This document shows, one piece after another, positions 1-9,433 of a stretch of 64,000 nucleotides of DNA. The DNA lies in assembly GCA_019638615.1 (NCBI GenBank), contig JAHBTL010000003.1:186001-250000 (forward strand), given 5' to 3'. Both the position numbers and the translations under genes were made by a program. This stretch comes from Chitinophagaceae bacterium. GTDB lineage: Bacteria > Bacteroidota > Bacteroidia > Chitinophagales > Chitinophagaceae. Numbering within the stretch: position 1 is the stretch's first letter; each line of letters starts with the position of its first letter. Below the pieces are notes generated by a model. The model saw only the letters and a program-made list of their open reading frames with translations, was not told the DNA's origin and searched no databases.

Positions 1-2
1 CA

Positions 3-458
3 TTGGTAAAACATGCCGAGGCCGCGTTAACAGGCACCTATCCTGATACTTCTGTAACCGGTATAGCAAAATTTGACGCGTTGGATAACGGCAAGGTAAA
101 GCTGGAATTAGAGATCACTGTACCTGCCAAAGCAGGTAAAAGCGTTGCGGTTCATCTTCACGAGCATGGAGACTGCGGCGATAATGGCAAAGCCTCTCAT
201 GGACACTGGAATCCAACCAATGCCCAGCACGGTAAATGGGGCAGCGCCAGTTTTCATTCAGGAGACATTGGCAACGTAGAACTGGATAAATCAGGCAAAG
301 GAACCATTACGCTGGAAACAGACTTGTGGACACTTGGCGGAACAGCAGCCAAAAACATCCTTGCAAAAGCGCTGATCGTGCACGGGGGAGTAGATGATTA
401 TACTACCCAGCCAACGGGTAACGCCGGTTCAAGAATAGGTTGCGGGGTGATCCAATAA
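3..458 (+). CDS. Cu/Zn superoxide dismutase family protein (5' end outside window)
   Basis: The visible 151 residues cover most of a Cu/Zn superoxide dismutase, which converts superoxide to peroxide and oxygen. The copper/zinc ligand region reads HLHEHGDCGD...HGHWNP...HG, followed by FHSGDIGN, and the C-terminus carries the family's VHGGVDDY...GNAGSRIGCGVI block with the disulphide cysteine and catalytic arginine. The reading frame is open to the first base, so the TTG at position 3 is probably not the start. Family members of this kind are exported and often lipidated, and the N-terminal signal should lie upstream of the window. Family assignment is firm; location is inferred. Confidence 0.93.
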   Translation: MVKHAEAALTGTYPDTSVTGIAKFDALDNGKVKLELEITVPAKAGKSVAVHLHEHGDCGDNGKASHGHWNPTNAQHGKWGSASFHSGDIGNVELDKSGKGTITLETDLWTLGGTAAKNILAKALIVHGGVDDYTTQPTGNAGSRIGCGVIQ

Positions 459-489
459 TTGAATCTCTTTGAGATTTATCGGTCTTCTT

Positions 490-525
490 ATAAACAAGCC
501 ATTGCATGTGCAGTGGCTTGTTTAT
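490..525 (+). terminator. Hairpin after the superoxide dismutase gene
   Basis: A perfect 12-bp inverted repeat (ATAAACAAGCCA / TGGCTTGTTTAT) lies 30 bp after the stop codon. Three further inner pairs (TGC/GCA) enclose an ATGT loop. The T-rich part lies inside the right arm and there is no long T-tract after it, so termination is likely but not textbook. Confidence 0.6.
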
Positions 526-707
526 AAAAACCTGTTATGTGGGGAGGGCAATACGGGGTAAAAGCTGATTTCTAACAAAATTTTACTATGGGTGGATTGT
601 ACACTGACGGAATATTGTTATAACCTTGCTTAATTCAGTCTGAATTAATCTTTTCAAGTAATTTTGTCCATTGGCCGGTTCTGCCGGTTTAAACGAAACG
701 CCTTTAC

Positions 708-1523
708 ATGACCAAAGACCTGACTCAAAAAATTTTTGATAAACAGCAGCTTTTAGAAGATGTTCCACCCAATAAAGAAATTGCCCGATGGGCTTCCGGT
801 CTTATTTGCTTATTGTTTCCCGAGCTGTCACAATGTAATTATCAATCTACCGAAGAGATAGAGGCGGCTTTTGAGGCATTGCAGAAAGAGCTTACTGCTA
901 TGATGCGCGCTACAAAAGCCTGTTGCGACTGCGATATAGATGCGATCTCCCGGAAATTCTTCAAAGCGGTGCCCGAACTGTACAGGGTATTGAATACCGA
1001 TGTGGATGCCATTTTAAACGGCGATCCGGCGGCGAAAAGCGAGTTCGAGGTGATAAGGGCCTACCCCGGCTTTTATGCCTTGTGCTTTTACCGGATAGCG
1101 CACCTGCTGTATGAACTGGAAGTGCCTCTTTTACCACGCATACTCACGGAATACGCGCACTCTAAAACCGGTATTGATATTCATCCTGCGGCAGAGATCG
1201 GAGAGTATTGTTATGTAGATCACGGTACAGGGATTGTAGTGGGTGAAACCGCTGTTATAGGAAATTATGTAAAGATATACCAGGGGGTAACCCTGGGTGC
1301 TTTAAGCGTAGACAAAAGCATGGCTTCCATAAAAAGGCATCCCACTATTGAAGACAACGTGATACTGTATTCCAATGCAACCGTGCTGGGGGGCGATACT
1401 GTGATAGGGCATAATTGTATTATCGGGGGAAATGTGTGGCTTACCCATAGTGTTCCGCCCGGGTCGGTGGTATATCACAATTCGGAAATAATAATTGAAG
1501 AAAGAAAAATACAAAATTATTGA
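708..1523 (+). CDS. cysE: Serine O-acetyltransferase
   Basis: This enzyme acetylates L-serine with acetyl-CoA, the first step of cysteine synthesis. The 271-residue protein has a helical N-terminal half and, from about residue 155, the left-handed beta-helix of hexapeptide repeats. The typical core is visible as GIDIHPAAEIGEYCYVDHG, then GETAVIGNYVKIYQGVTLGA and a KRHPTIED segment. Its stop (1521-1523) is two bases from the ATG of a cysteine synthase, so the two form a biosynthetic operon. The length fits the long serine acetyltransferases common in Bacteroidota. Confidence 0.93.
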   Translation: MTKDLTQKIFDKQQLLEDVPPNKEIARWASGLICLLFPELSQCNYQSTEEIEAAFEALQKELTAMMRATKACCDCDIDAISRKFFKAVPELYRVLNTDVDAILNGDPAAKSEFEVIRAYPGFYALCFYRIAHLLYELEVPLLPRILTEYAHSKTGIDIHPAAEIGEYCYVDHGTGIVVGETAVIGNYVKIYQGVTLGALSVDKSMASIKRHPTIEDNVILYSNATVLGGDTVIGHNCIIGGNVWLTHSVPPGSVVYHNSEIIIEERKIQNY

Positions 1524-1525
1524 TT

Positions 1526-2398
1526 ATGGCTGGCATAGCGGACCTGATCGGCAATACTCCTCTTGTTGAGTTACAACGTTTGAATAATCATCCATCGGTT
1601 AAAATATATGCCAAGCTCGAAGGCAATAACCCCGGGGGAAGTGTAAAAGACCGTCCGGCTTTTAATATGATCCAAAGTGCGCTGGAGCGGGGAGATATTA
1701 ACAGCGGCACTACCCTGATCGAAGCGACCAGCGGTAATACCGGCATTGCCATGGCGCTGGCAGCCAATCTTTTTAACCTGAAGGTAGAATTGGTAATGCC
1801 TGCCAGCTCTACCCGTGAACGTGTGTTAACGATGGAGGCGTACGGAGCAAAAGTTACGCTGCTGGAAAGCATTGAGGCCTGCCGAGATTACGCCGAAGAA
1901 AAAGCTGCTACAGGACAATATTATATGCTGAACCAGTTTGCTAATCCTGACAACAGCCTGGCACATTACAAAACAACGGGGCCGGAGATATGGAAAGATA
2001 CAAACGGCGCCATCACCCATTTTGTAAGCTCCATGGGAACCACCGGTACCATCATGGGCTGTTCCATGTATTTGAAAGAAAAGAATCCCCGGATACAAAT
2101 TGTAGGTTGTCAGCCAACAGATGATTCATCCATACCCGGTATACGCAGGTGGCCCGCAGAATATGTACCTAAGATATTTGATGCAAAACGGGTGGATCGT
2201 GTAATGGATATTTCCCAGGCAGAAGCCGTTGATATGACAAGGAAGCTGGCAAGGGTGGAGGGCATATTTGCAGGGATGAGCAGCGGAGGCGCCGCATCGG
2301 CAGCGCTCAGGTTAAGCAGGGAGCTCACATCGGGCATAATTGTGTTCATTGCCTGCGACAGGGGCGACAGGTATTTGAGCAGTGATTTGTTCGGGTAG
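1526..2398 (+). CDS. cysM: Cysteine synthase B-type (O-acetylserine sulfhydrylase)
   Basis: This is a PLP enzyme that converts O-acetylserine and sulfide (or thiosulfate) to cysteine. The N-terminus reads GNTPLVEL. The PLP lysine lies in NPGGSVKDRPA, the substrate loop in EATSGNTGIA, and the phosphate-binding stretch in SSMGTTGTIMG. The CysM-type GIRRWPAEYVP segment follows. I take ATG 1526 as the start because it follows the cysE stop by two bases and gives the usual MAGIADLIGNTPL beginning; an in-frame TTG at 1520 would overlap cysE. At 290 residues it is slightly short, as usual for CysM. Confidence 0.92.
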   Translation: MAGIADLIGNTPLVELQRLNNHPSVKIYAKLEGNNPGGSVKDRPAFNMIQSALERGDINSGTTLIEATSGNTGIAMALAANLFNLKVELVMPASSTRERVLTMEAYGAKVTLLESIEACRDYAEEKAATGQYYMLNQFANPDNSLAHYKTTGPEIWKDTNGAITHFVSSMGTTGTIMGCSMYLKEKNPRIQIVGCQPTDDSSIPGIRRWPAEYVPKIFDAKRVDRVMDISQAEAVDMTRKLARVEGIFAGMSSGGAASAALRLSRELTSGIIVFIACDRGDRYLSSDLFG

Positions 2399-2411
2399 AC
2401 GGTACTGCTTA

Positions 2412-2920
2412 TTACTCTGCAAATACTTCTTCTAGGGTTACTTTAAAATTTTTAAAAATACCTACAGGAACTTTGTCGTCTTCCGCGTAGTTTTTCCTGA
2501 ATTCGTATTTGCCTTTTTTATCATTATAGTCAAATACCTGTACTGATTTTGTAAAGGGAGAAACCATCCAGTATTCTTTTACTTTATTCTCTTCGTACAA
2601 CGAGAACTTGGTTTGCAGCTAGTGCTTGGTATTGGCATTGCTCAGTATTTCTATGATCCAGTCGGGCGCGCCTATACAGCCTTTTTCATCAATTTTTCGC
2701 GGATCGGCGCTGAGAAAGCTTTATACTCCTTTCCGTGTAAAAAATTTCTAATAATGCCCGATAGCTCAAAGGAAATGCGCTGGTGTCTGGACGATGGCGC
2801 GGGGCTCATCTTAAATATCTTTCCTTTGATGAGCTCTACCCGTTCTTCAAACCACCAGGTCAGATAATCGGCATATGAATATTTCTTTTTAGTATCCAGT
2901 TGATTCAAACTTGTCACCAT
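2412..2920 (-). pseudogene. Decayed Uma2-family gene
   Basis: Two pieces of a Uma2 protein lie on the minus strand. The N-terminal piece begins at 2920 with [13 protein letters not shown] and runs through YADYLTWWFEERVELIKGKIF to KAFSAP. The C-terminal piece contains KIDEKGCIGAPDWIIEILSN and LYEENKVKEYWMVSP. Between KAFSAP and the DPRKIDEKG segment roughly 35 codons expected from the family are missing and the frame changes (near 2710). The C-terminal piece is also cut by an in-frame TAG at about 2622. With a deletion, a frame change and a stop, the gene is almost surely inactive. An intact paralogue lies at 18545-19132. Uma2 proteins have a PD-(D/E)XK-like fold of unclear function. Confidence 0.8.
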
Positions 2921-3046
2921 AACGCGGCTTTGTGTAAAGTTAGCAATTTCATTCCATTGCCTTACATTTGCAGCCTCCGTCGGGGCATCAATATCAGTGG
3001 TGCCTCCGGAATTTACCTGCATTGTTACCAGGAATTTATAATAAAT

Positions 3047-3769
3047 ATGGGAAGAATATTTGAAGTACGCAAGTCGACCATGTTTGCCCGCTGGGATAAA
3101 ATGGCCAAGCAATTCAGCCGGATAGGTAAAGAAATAGCCATAGCCGTAAAAGCTGGCGGTCCCGATCCTAATACCAATCCTGCATTGAGGCGCTGCATGC
3201 AGAATGCCAAGAGCGTGAACATGCCTAAAGACAGGGTAGAAGCCGCTATTAAAAGAGCGCAGGGCAAGGAAATGGAAAATTATGATGAGATATTGTACGA
3301 AGGTTATGCACCGCATGGTGTTGCCGTGCTGGTGGAAACAGCTACCGATAATCATGTAAGAACAGTAGCCAATGTAAAAAGCCATTTCAATAAAGGAGGC
3401 GGTTCATTGGGCAACAGCGGAAGTGTGGCTTTCCAGTTTAAGAAGATGGGCGTGTTCAAATTAAGGCCGGAAGGTTTGAATGCTGACGATCTGGAGCTGG
3501 AATTGATTGACTTTGGTTTGGAGGAGTTGGGTGAAGGAACCGGCGAGAATGGAGAAGAAGTGTTGGTGATACGCTGTGGCTTTACCGATTTTGGTAATAT
3601 GCAAAAGGCCCTTGAAGAAAAAAATATCACACCTATCAGTTCTGAAGTAGAATGGATCCCTTCTACTACGGTTGAATTACCGGAAGACCAAGCGCAGGAA
3701 GTATTAAAATTGATCGACCGGCTTGAGCAGGACGAAGATGTGCAAAAAGTATTTTATAATTTACAGTAA
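3047..3769 (+). CDS. YebC/PmpR family DNA-binding regulator
   Basis: This is a cytosolic YebC-family protein, which is implicated as a transcriptional regulator and in translation of difficult sequences. The N-terminal domain is recognisable as [18 protein letters not shown] followed by [19 protein letters not shown] and [15 protein letters not shown]. The middle shows [19 protein letters not shown] and [14 protein letters not shown]. The ATG at 3047 gives a 240-residue protein of normal length; the longer frame upstream covers the start of the Uma2 remnant on the other strand and is not needed. The FARWDK stretch in place of the usual SKWANIK is typical of Bacteroidota members. Confidence 0.93.
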   Translation: MGRIFEVRKSTMFARWDKMAKQFSRIGKEIAIAVKAGGPDPNTNPALRRCMQNAKSVNMPKDRVEAAIKRAQGKEMENYDEILYEGYAPHGVAVLVETATDNHVRTVANVKSHFNKGGGSLGNSGSVAFQFKKMGVFKLRPEGLNADDLELELIDFGLEELGEGTGENGEEVLVIRCGFTDFGNMQKALEEKNITPISSEVEWIPSTTVELPEDQAQEVLKLIDRLEQDEDVQKVFYNLQ

Positions 3770-3800
3770 GTCAGATTCATCACATTAAAATTTTTCGCCT

Positions 3801-4451
3801 GTGGATACTCATACTTCTTACGAACAGATATTTGAAAACAACAGGCAATGGGTGGCATCTAAAATCGCGAGTGACGCCAATTTCCTGGAGAAGCTGTCAG
3901 GCGATCAAACACCCGAATACTTATATATTGGCTGCAGCGACAGCCGTGTTCCGGCCAATGAAATCATGGGACTGGAGCCCGGAGAAGTATTTGTGCATCG
4001 CAATGTAGCCAACCTGGTTTGCTCCATCGACTTGAATGTGATGTCTGTGATCAATTATGCTGTAAGACATCTGAAAGTAAAATATGTTATTGTTTGCGGC
4101 CATTATAACTGCGGTGGTGTAAAAGCCGCCATGCAGGCAAAAGATCTCGGCATACTGAATCCCTGGTTAAGAAATATACGCGATGTGTACCGTCTGCATA
4201 AAGATGAATTAAATGCCATAACAGATGAACACGAACGGTACAACCGCCTGGTTGAGCTGAATGTGCAGGAGCAATGTGTGAATGTGATTAAGTTAGCCAG
4301 TGTGCAGCAGGAGTTTATCGTCAGCGGCTATCCCCGTGTATACGGTTGGGTGTTCGACCTGAAAACAGGTTTATTGAAAGATCTCAAGCTTGATTTCGAT
4401 AAGATACTTCACGATATCCAGGAAATTTATGACCTCACGAGCGGAGAGTAA
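3801..4451 (+). CDS. Beta-class carbonic anhydrase
   Basis: The 216-residue enzyme interconverts CO2 and bicarbonate. The zinc ligands and catalytic pair are visible: Cys45, Asp47 and Arg49 in GCSDSRVP, then His101 and Cys104 in CGHYNCGGVKA. The start is GTG at 3801, giving MDTHTSYEQIFENN; no ATG lies at a better position. It follows yebC by 31 bp in the same direction and could share its transcript. Confidence 0.93.
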   Translation: MDTHTSYEQIFENNRQWVASKIASDANFLEKLSGDQTPEYLYIGCSDSRVPANEIMGLEPGEVFVHRNVANLVCSIDLNVMSVINYAVRHLKVKYVIVCGHYNCGGVKAAMQAKDLGILNPWLRNIRDVYRLHKDELNAITDEHERYNRLVELNVQEQCVNVIKLASVQQEFIVSGYPRVYGWVFDLKTGLLKDLKLDFDKILHDIQEIYDLTSGE

Positions 4452-4756
4452 ACGTTTGCATCAAAACCATTATACCACTTACTGATTTGAATACGATTCA
4501 AATACAATGAGAGGTAATTCCGTAAACAGGGAGGGTTATCTCTCCGAGCGCTATCCGTTCTTATAATAACCATTCATGTGGCTCCTGTTAATAAGATGGA
4601 TTGCTTTAATGTATTTTCTGGCGGCACAGTAACATTATTATGGCAGACAGCCGGATGTATTTTTAACAATATATATAGATACAAATAGCTATGTTGTTTT
4701 AAAATAAGCCGAGTTCATTATTTCATTTATATTGCAAATACAAAGACCAGCAAGGC
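4452..4756. other. Intergenic stretch, AT-rich, no gene seen
   Basis: No coding frame with family-like content was found here. The last 80 bases before the deacetylase gene are strongly AT-rich and probably hold its promoter, but no clear TAnnTTTG element could be assigned. Confidence 0.5.
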
Positions 4757-7300
4757 ATGAAAAAAAGCTTTACCCTGCTTTTCTCCATTCTCTCTTTTGC
4801 TATTTACGCACAAAAGCCTGTTTCATTAAACAGCGCCGAAATTTTGTTGCAATTGAAAAAATTGAAGGTATTTGGAAGCGTATTGTATATTGCCGCTCAT
4901 CCCGATGATGAAAATACACGCCTGCTCGCTTACCTGGCCAATGAAAAATTATACCGTACCGGCTACCTGAGCCTGACCCGGGGGGATGGAGGACAGAATC
5001 TTATCGGGGATGAGCAGGGAACTGAACTGGGTTTAATACGAACCCAGGAGCTTTTGGCAGCGCGCAGGATAGATGGTGCTGAACAGTTTTTTTCGCGGGC
5101 GTACGATTTTGGTTTTTGTAAGCGCACGGAAGAGGCGCTGGAAAAATGGAATAGAGAATTGATATTAAGCGACGTGGTATGGGTCATCCGCAGATTTCGT
5201 CCCGATGTAATTATAACCCGTTTCCCGGAAGATAGCAGGGCAGGGCATGGGCATCATTCCGCGTCTGCCGTGCTGGCGCATGAAGCTTTTTTGGCGGCCG
5301 CTGACCCCGCCAAATTTCCCGAACAGTTTAAATTTGGAGTGAAGCCCTGGAAGGCGGAAAGGATATTATGGAATACCTACAATTTTGGTTCAGCCAATAC
5401 ACAAAGCGAAGACCAGTTTAAAATCAATGTAGGCGGATACAATGCATTGCTGGGAAAAAGCTATGGCGAGATTGCCGCTGAAAGTCGTACGCAACATAAA
5501 AGCCAGGGCTTTGGCGTTCCGGCGCAGCGTGGCGCAGGCTATGAATATTTCGTTACTACGGCCGGCAGCGCTCCCCAAAACGATTTGATGGATGGAATAG
5601 AGATCACGATCAGGCGGGTAAGAACCCAGGAGTTTTCTGAAGTTGAAATGGAACGATCCATTGATAGCTTGATCGGTAATTTTTCTTACGAACATCCCGA
5701 AAGATCCGTAAAGGGGTTAACGCAATTGTATGCCGGTATTAGGGCAAGCTCCATGAACAATTACTGGAAAGGACAAAAGTTAGCGCAGGTACATCGCCTG
5801 ATTGAAATATGCTCAGGTCTGTTCTTTGAGGCTACCACTCATGTGCCTTATGTAGCTGCCGGAGATTCATTATTAATAAATGTAACCATAGTAAACAGGG
5901 GCGGATTGGATATTCAATCGCCTTCTGTTAATCTTTTCGATCAGTCTATACCCTCCCCGTTGCCCGCCAACGAAGCCATCACTTTTTCAAAAAGCCTGTT
6001 CGTGCTGGTAAATATGAACTATACCCAACCATACTGGTTGGAAAAAGGGTTGAATGGAGGACATTTTGCTGTGGACGATCAAAACATGATAGGGTTACCT
6101 GAGGGGCCGGCTCATTATAATATTAATTTATCCGTTAAAATAAACGGGCAGCCTTTTACTTTCTCAAAGCCGGTACGCTACAAGCATACAGATCCTGTGA
6201 ATGGGGAAATATACCAGCCCCTGGCAGTAGTGCCGGCACTATCGATTAACGAATCCCCTACATTTGTTTTCACCCGCCTTAATAAACGCCCGCCCGCTCC
6301 TATAAGGCTGGGTGTAACAGCTTTAAGCAATCTAAAAAATGCAAAAGCCGAGTATTATCAATATGAGTATAAAGGGGAGGAGCTTGTTAAGCAGGCTGTA
6401 TGGAAAGATACAAGCCTCTCGTTGCCTAAAACAGGGGTAACCAATTATACGCTTAATACACAACAGATCTTAAAAAATACAAAAGAAAAGCAACTGCAGT
6501 TTTTTTCATATCTCTCGGCGAAGTATAAAGAGCGTTACCAGAGCTATACCATACGCAGGATTGAGTACCCGCATATTCCGTCTATCTCTTACTTATACCT
6601 TAATAAAGTAAAAGTAATTGACGACGAAATCATCACTGTTGGAAAAAAGATAGGTTATATCAGTGGTGCAGGCGATAAAATACCCGAGGCATTAAAAGAT
6701 ATGGGGTATGACGTTACTTTTCTCACAGAGGTGGAGCTCCTTACAGGCGACCTTACACAATATGATGCCATTGTAACAGGTGTAAGAGCTTATAATGTTC
6801 ACGACTGGCTGAATAACGTGCATGAAATATTGATGCAATATGTAAGTAACGGTGGCAATCTGGTGGTTCAATATAATACAAGCAGCTATATAGGACCCGT
6901 AAAAGCCAAAATGGGGCCCTACCCGTTTGACATATCACGTACACGGGTAACCGATGAAAATGCACAGGTAAGCTTCCTTCAAAAAGATGACCTGGTATTG
7001 AATTGGCCAAATAAGATAAGCGTTAAAGATTTTGATAACTGGATACAGGAACGAGGCATTTATTTTGCCGGGCAGGTGGCGGAAGCATATAAAAGTATTT
7101 TGGCTATGAACGACCCGGGCGAAGAGCCGGCCACTGGCAGCTTGATCGTTACAAACCACGGTAAGGGGCGGTTTATCTATACCGGGCTGGTTTTTTTCAG
7201 GCAATTGCCGGCCGGTGTAGGGGGTGCTTACAGATTATTCGCTAATTTGGTAGCTAATCCAAACTATAAGAAAGTAAATGGCACAGCAAAACAGAAATGA
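4757..7300 (+). CDS. Secreted PIG-L family deacetylase, multi-domain
   Basis: The 847-residue protein begins with a signal peptide (MKKSFTLLFSILSFAIYAQ). A PIG-L/LmbE deacetylase domain follows, with the zinc motif AAHPDDE (His48, Asp50, Asp51) and the second ligand region GHGHHSAS (His164-His167). The family removes N-acetyl groups from amino sugars. The rest is beta-rich, and the region from about residue 620 (IGYISGAGDKIPEALKDMGYDV) looks like an alpha/beta, ThuA/glutamine-amidotransferase-like fold. It ends inside the first of two tiny membrane-protein genes that lead into a sodium symporter. Uptake of the released sugar or amine is a reasonable inference. The substrate is unknown. Confidence 0.85.
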   Translation: MKKSFTLLFSILSFAIYAQKPVSLNSAEILLQLKKLKVFGSVLYIAAHPDDENTRLLAYLANEKLYRTGYLSLTRGDGGQNLIGDEQGTELGLIRTQELLAARRIDGAEQFFSRAYDFGFCKRTEEALEKWNRELILSDVVWVIRRFRPDVIITRFPEDSRAGHGHHSASAVLAHEAFLAAADPAKFPEQFKFGVKPWKAERILWNTYNFGSANTQSEDQFKINVGGYNALLGKSYGEIAAESRTQHKSQGFGVPAQRGAGYEYFVTTAGSAPQNDLMDGIEITIRRVRTQEFSEVEMERSIDSLIGNFSYEHPERSVKGLTQLYAGIRASSMNNYWKGQKLAQVHRLIEICSGLFFEATTHVPYVAAGDSLLINVTIVNRGGLDIQSPSVNLFDQSIPSPLPANEAITFSKSLFVLVNMNYTQPYWLEKGLNGGHFAVDDQNMIGLPEGPAHYNINLSVKINGQPFTFSKPVRYKHTDPVNGEIYQPLAVVPALSINESPTFVFTRLNKRPPAPIRLGVTALSNLKNAKAEYYQYEYKGEELVKQAVWKDTSLSLPKTGVTNYTLNTQQILKNTKEKQLQFFSYLSAKYKERYQSYTIRRIEYPHIPSISYLYLNKVKVIDDEIITVGKKIGYISGAGDKIPEALKDMGYDVTFLTEVELLTGDLTQYDAIVTGVRAYNVHDWLNNVHEILMQYVSNGGNLVVQYNTSSYIGPVKAKMGPYPFDISRTRVTDENAQVSFLQKDDLVLNWPNKISVKDFDNWIQERGIYFAGQVAEAYKSILAMNDPGEEPATGSLIVTNHGKGRFIYTGLVFFRQLPAGVGGAYRLFANLVANPNYKKVNGTAKQK

Positions 7301-7439
7301 CATTAATAAAGGACCGGCGGCAGGCGTCATTATCGGCGTTGGAATAGGTATACTGGTTACATTGATATTCAAAAAAATAGGCTTGGGAATATTGTTGGGG
7401 ATTATTGTTGCATTGCTGTTGCGACGATCATTTAAATAA
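7278..7439 (+). CDS. 53-residue small membrane protein
   Basis: The ATG at 7278 overlaps the end of the deacetylase gene by 23 bases. It encodes a 53-residue product with a polar N-terminus (MAQQNRNDINKGPAAG), two adjoining hydrophobic segments and a basic end (RRSFK). The coding potential is supported by the tight overlap and by the following coupled genes, not by a family I can name. Confidence 0.6.
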   Translation: MAQQNRNDINKGPAAGVIIGVGIGILVTLIFKKIGLGILLGIIVALLLRRSFK

Positions 7440-7444
7440 ACACA

Positions 7445-7573
7445 ATGATTATGGAGGAAACAAATGAACGCCCCCCCGTATTTAAAACCTGGAATGGCTG
7501 GTATATAATGGTCATAACAGTATTGGTTGCGCAAATTATACTGTTCATTTATTTTACGAAATATTTTTCATGA
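7445..7573 (+). CDS. 42-residue single-span membrane protein
   Basis: It starts six bases after the previous small gene and encodes a 42-residue protein. A polar head with FKTWNGWY is followed by one transmembrane segment (MVITVLVAQIILFIYF). Its stop overlaps the symporter start in the arrangement ATGA (7570-7573), so translation is probably coupled. This looks like a small accessory subunit of the symporter. It could start at ATG 7445 or at the internal ATG 7451. Confidence 0.65.
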   Translation: MIMEETNERPPVFKTWNGWYIMVITVLVAQIILFIYFTKYFS

Positions 7574-9291
7574 GTTATCCCGATTGGATTGTACTTATAC
7601 TAACGCTTGCTGCTATTATTATATATGGCGTATTTAAAAGCCGTACTACCAAAAACCTTGACGGGTATTTTTTGAGCAACCGTGAAATGCCCTGGTATGT
7701 TGTATTGTTCAGTATCATGGGTACGCAGGCAAGCGCCATTACTTTTTTATCGGCTCCCGGACAGGCGTATACCGACGGAATGCGTTTCGTGCAATATTAC
7801 TTTGGGTTGCCGCTGGCAATGATTGTATTGTGTATCACATTTGTTCCTATTTTTCACAAATACCGCTTATACACGGCTTATGAATTTCTCGAAAGACGGT
7901 TTGATGTAAAAACAAGAACGCTTACTTCATTCCTTTTTTTGTTGCAGCGGGGTTTGTCAACCGGCATCAGCATTTATGCACCTGCAATCATCCTGTCGTC
8001 GCTGCTGGGCTGGAATATTTACTGGACGAATATTTTTATGGGAGGGCTATTGATTATATATACAGTAGCAGGCGGCGCCAGAGCGGTTGCTTATACACAG
8101 CAATTGCAGCTCATCATTATTTTTACCAGCATGTTTCTCGCGGGGTATCTGGTGGTAAAGTATTTACCGGAAGACATTGGCTTTTTTGACGCATTAAAGG
8201 TGGGAGGAGCTATGGGAAAGATCAATGTGATTACAACAGGTGTAGGTGAAAATGGCTTCGATTGGAGAGACAGGTATAATTTATGGAGTGGCATCATCGG
8301 CGGCTTTTTCCTGGCGCTTTCTTATTTTGGAACCGATCAAAGCCAGGTAGGGCGGTACCTGACTGCCAGATCAATCAAAGAAAGCAGGTTAGGTTTGCTA
8401 ATGAACGGACTGGTTAAAGTGCCGATGCAGTTCCTGATCTTATTGCTCGGTATCCTTGTGTTTGCCTTTTACCAGTTTCATGACGCCCCGTTGTTTTTTA
8501 ACCAGACCCAGGTAAATAAAGTAAGCCAGACAACATACGCAAACACGCTCAAGAACATACAGGAACATTACAACGAGGCGGACTCCCGCAAAAAAGAAAT
8601 TGTAAGGATATTTTCGGCCGGGGGGGATGCAGATTTTTCGGACGAACATAAAATGGAGTTGATATATATCAACAACCAAAGAGACAGCTTGCGGGCAGAG
8701 TTTAAAAAACTGGTTGAAAAACCCGATATAAAAGGAGATGCCAACGATACCAATTATATTTTTCTCCGGTTTGTGCTGGATTATTTACCCAAAGGATTGA
8801 TTGGTTTGCTGATTGCCGTTATATTCATTTCCAGTTGGGGCAGTATTGCGGCGGCTTTGAACTCTCTGGCGTCCAGTACAATAGTAGATATACATAAGCA
8901 ATTCGTTAATAAAAAAATGTCGGCAGAAGAGGATTTTAAAATGTCGAGGTGGTATACGCTGTTATGGGGCATTTTTTGCATCATTGTAGCCCAGTTTGCT
9001 TATAATATCGGCAATAGTTTAATAGAAGCTGTGAATATACTGGGATCTTTATTCTATGGCGTAATACTGGGGGTCTTTCTCCTGGCATTTTATTGTAAGC
9101 CGGTTAAAGGCAATGCAGTTTTCTGGGCGGCTGTGCTGGGAGAAATTTCAGTGATCTCATTGTTTGTTTTGAATGAAAATAAAACCATCAATCTCAGCTT
9201 CTTATGGTTAAACGCAATAGGCGCTTTGCTTGTAGTGCTATTGGGATTTTTATTGCAATTCTTTACATTCCGCAACAGGAAGTTTTCTTAA
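7570..9291 (+). CDS. Sodium:solute symporter family transporter
   Basis: The 573-residue protein has about 13 hydrophobic segments and SSS-family sequence: LDGYFLSNREMPWYVVLFSIMGTQASAITFLSAPG near the start and GTDQSQVGRYLTARS in the middle. A polar insert of about 70 residues (310-400) separates two membrane blocks. Such proteins import sugars, amino acids or vitamins with Na+. Genetic coupling to a secreted PIG-L deacetylase suggests the substrate is a deacetylated sugar or amine; that is inference. Confidence 0.88.
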   Translation: MSYPDWIVLILTLAAIIIYGVFKSRTTKNLDGYFLSNREMPWYVVLFSIMGTQASAITFLSAPGQAYTDGMRFVQYYFGLPLAMIVLCITFVPIFHKYRLYTAYEFLERRFDVKTRTLTSFLFLLQRGLSTGISIYAPAIILSSLLGWNIYWTNIFMGGLLIIYTVAGGARAVAYTQQLQLIIIFTSMFLAGYLVVKYLPEDIGFFDALKVGGAMGKINVITTGVGENGFDWRDRYNLWSGIIGGFFLALSYFGTDQSQVGRYLTARSIKESRLGLLMNGLVKVPMQFLILLLGILVFAFYQFHDAPLFFNQTQVNKVSQTTYANTLKNIQEHYNEADSRKKEIVRIFSAGGDADFSDEHKMELIYINNQRDSLRAEFKKLVEKPDIKGDANDTNYIFLRFVLDYLPKGLIGLLIAVIFISSWGSIAAALNSLASSTIVDIHKQFVNKKMSAEEDFKMSRWYTLLWGIFCIIVAQFAYNIGNSLIEAVNILGSLFYGVILGVFLLAFYCKPVKGNAVFWAAVLGEISVISLFVLNENKTINLSFLWLNAIGALLVVLLGFLLQFFTFRNRKFS

Positions 9292-9433
9292 ATCAACCGG
9301 CATTTCCATTGATCGAATTATAAGGGTATTTCGGCGATTACCACTTTTGGCCGACTTCAATCGTATGTATCTTCACACCAGATAATTCAATAAGCACTGA
9401 TCCAAATCTTTTAAAAAAAGCCAGCCTAAAATT

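Noticed and set aside
2921-3385. Upstream minus-strand extension of the Uma2 N-terminal frame
   Set aside because: It lies antisense to the well-supported yebC gene and shows no family content; only the part from 2920 downward matches Uma2.
4757-7300. Large PIG-L protein as a bacillithiol enzyme
   Set aside because: It is secreted and multi-domain; cytosolic BshB1 at 50.3 kb fills that role.
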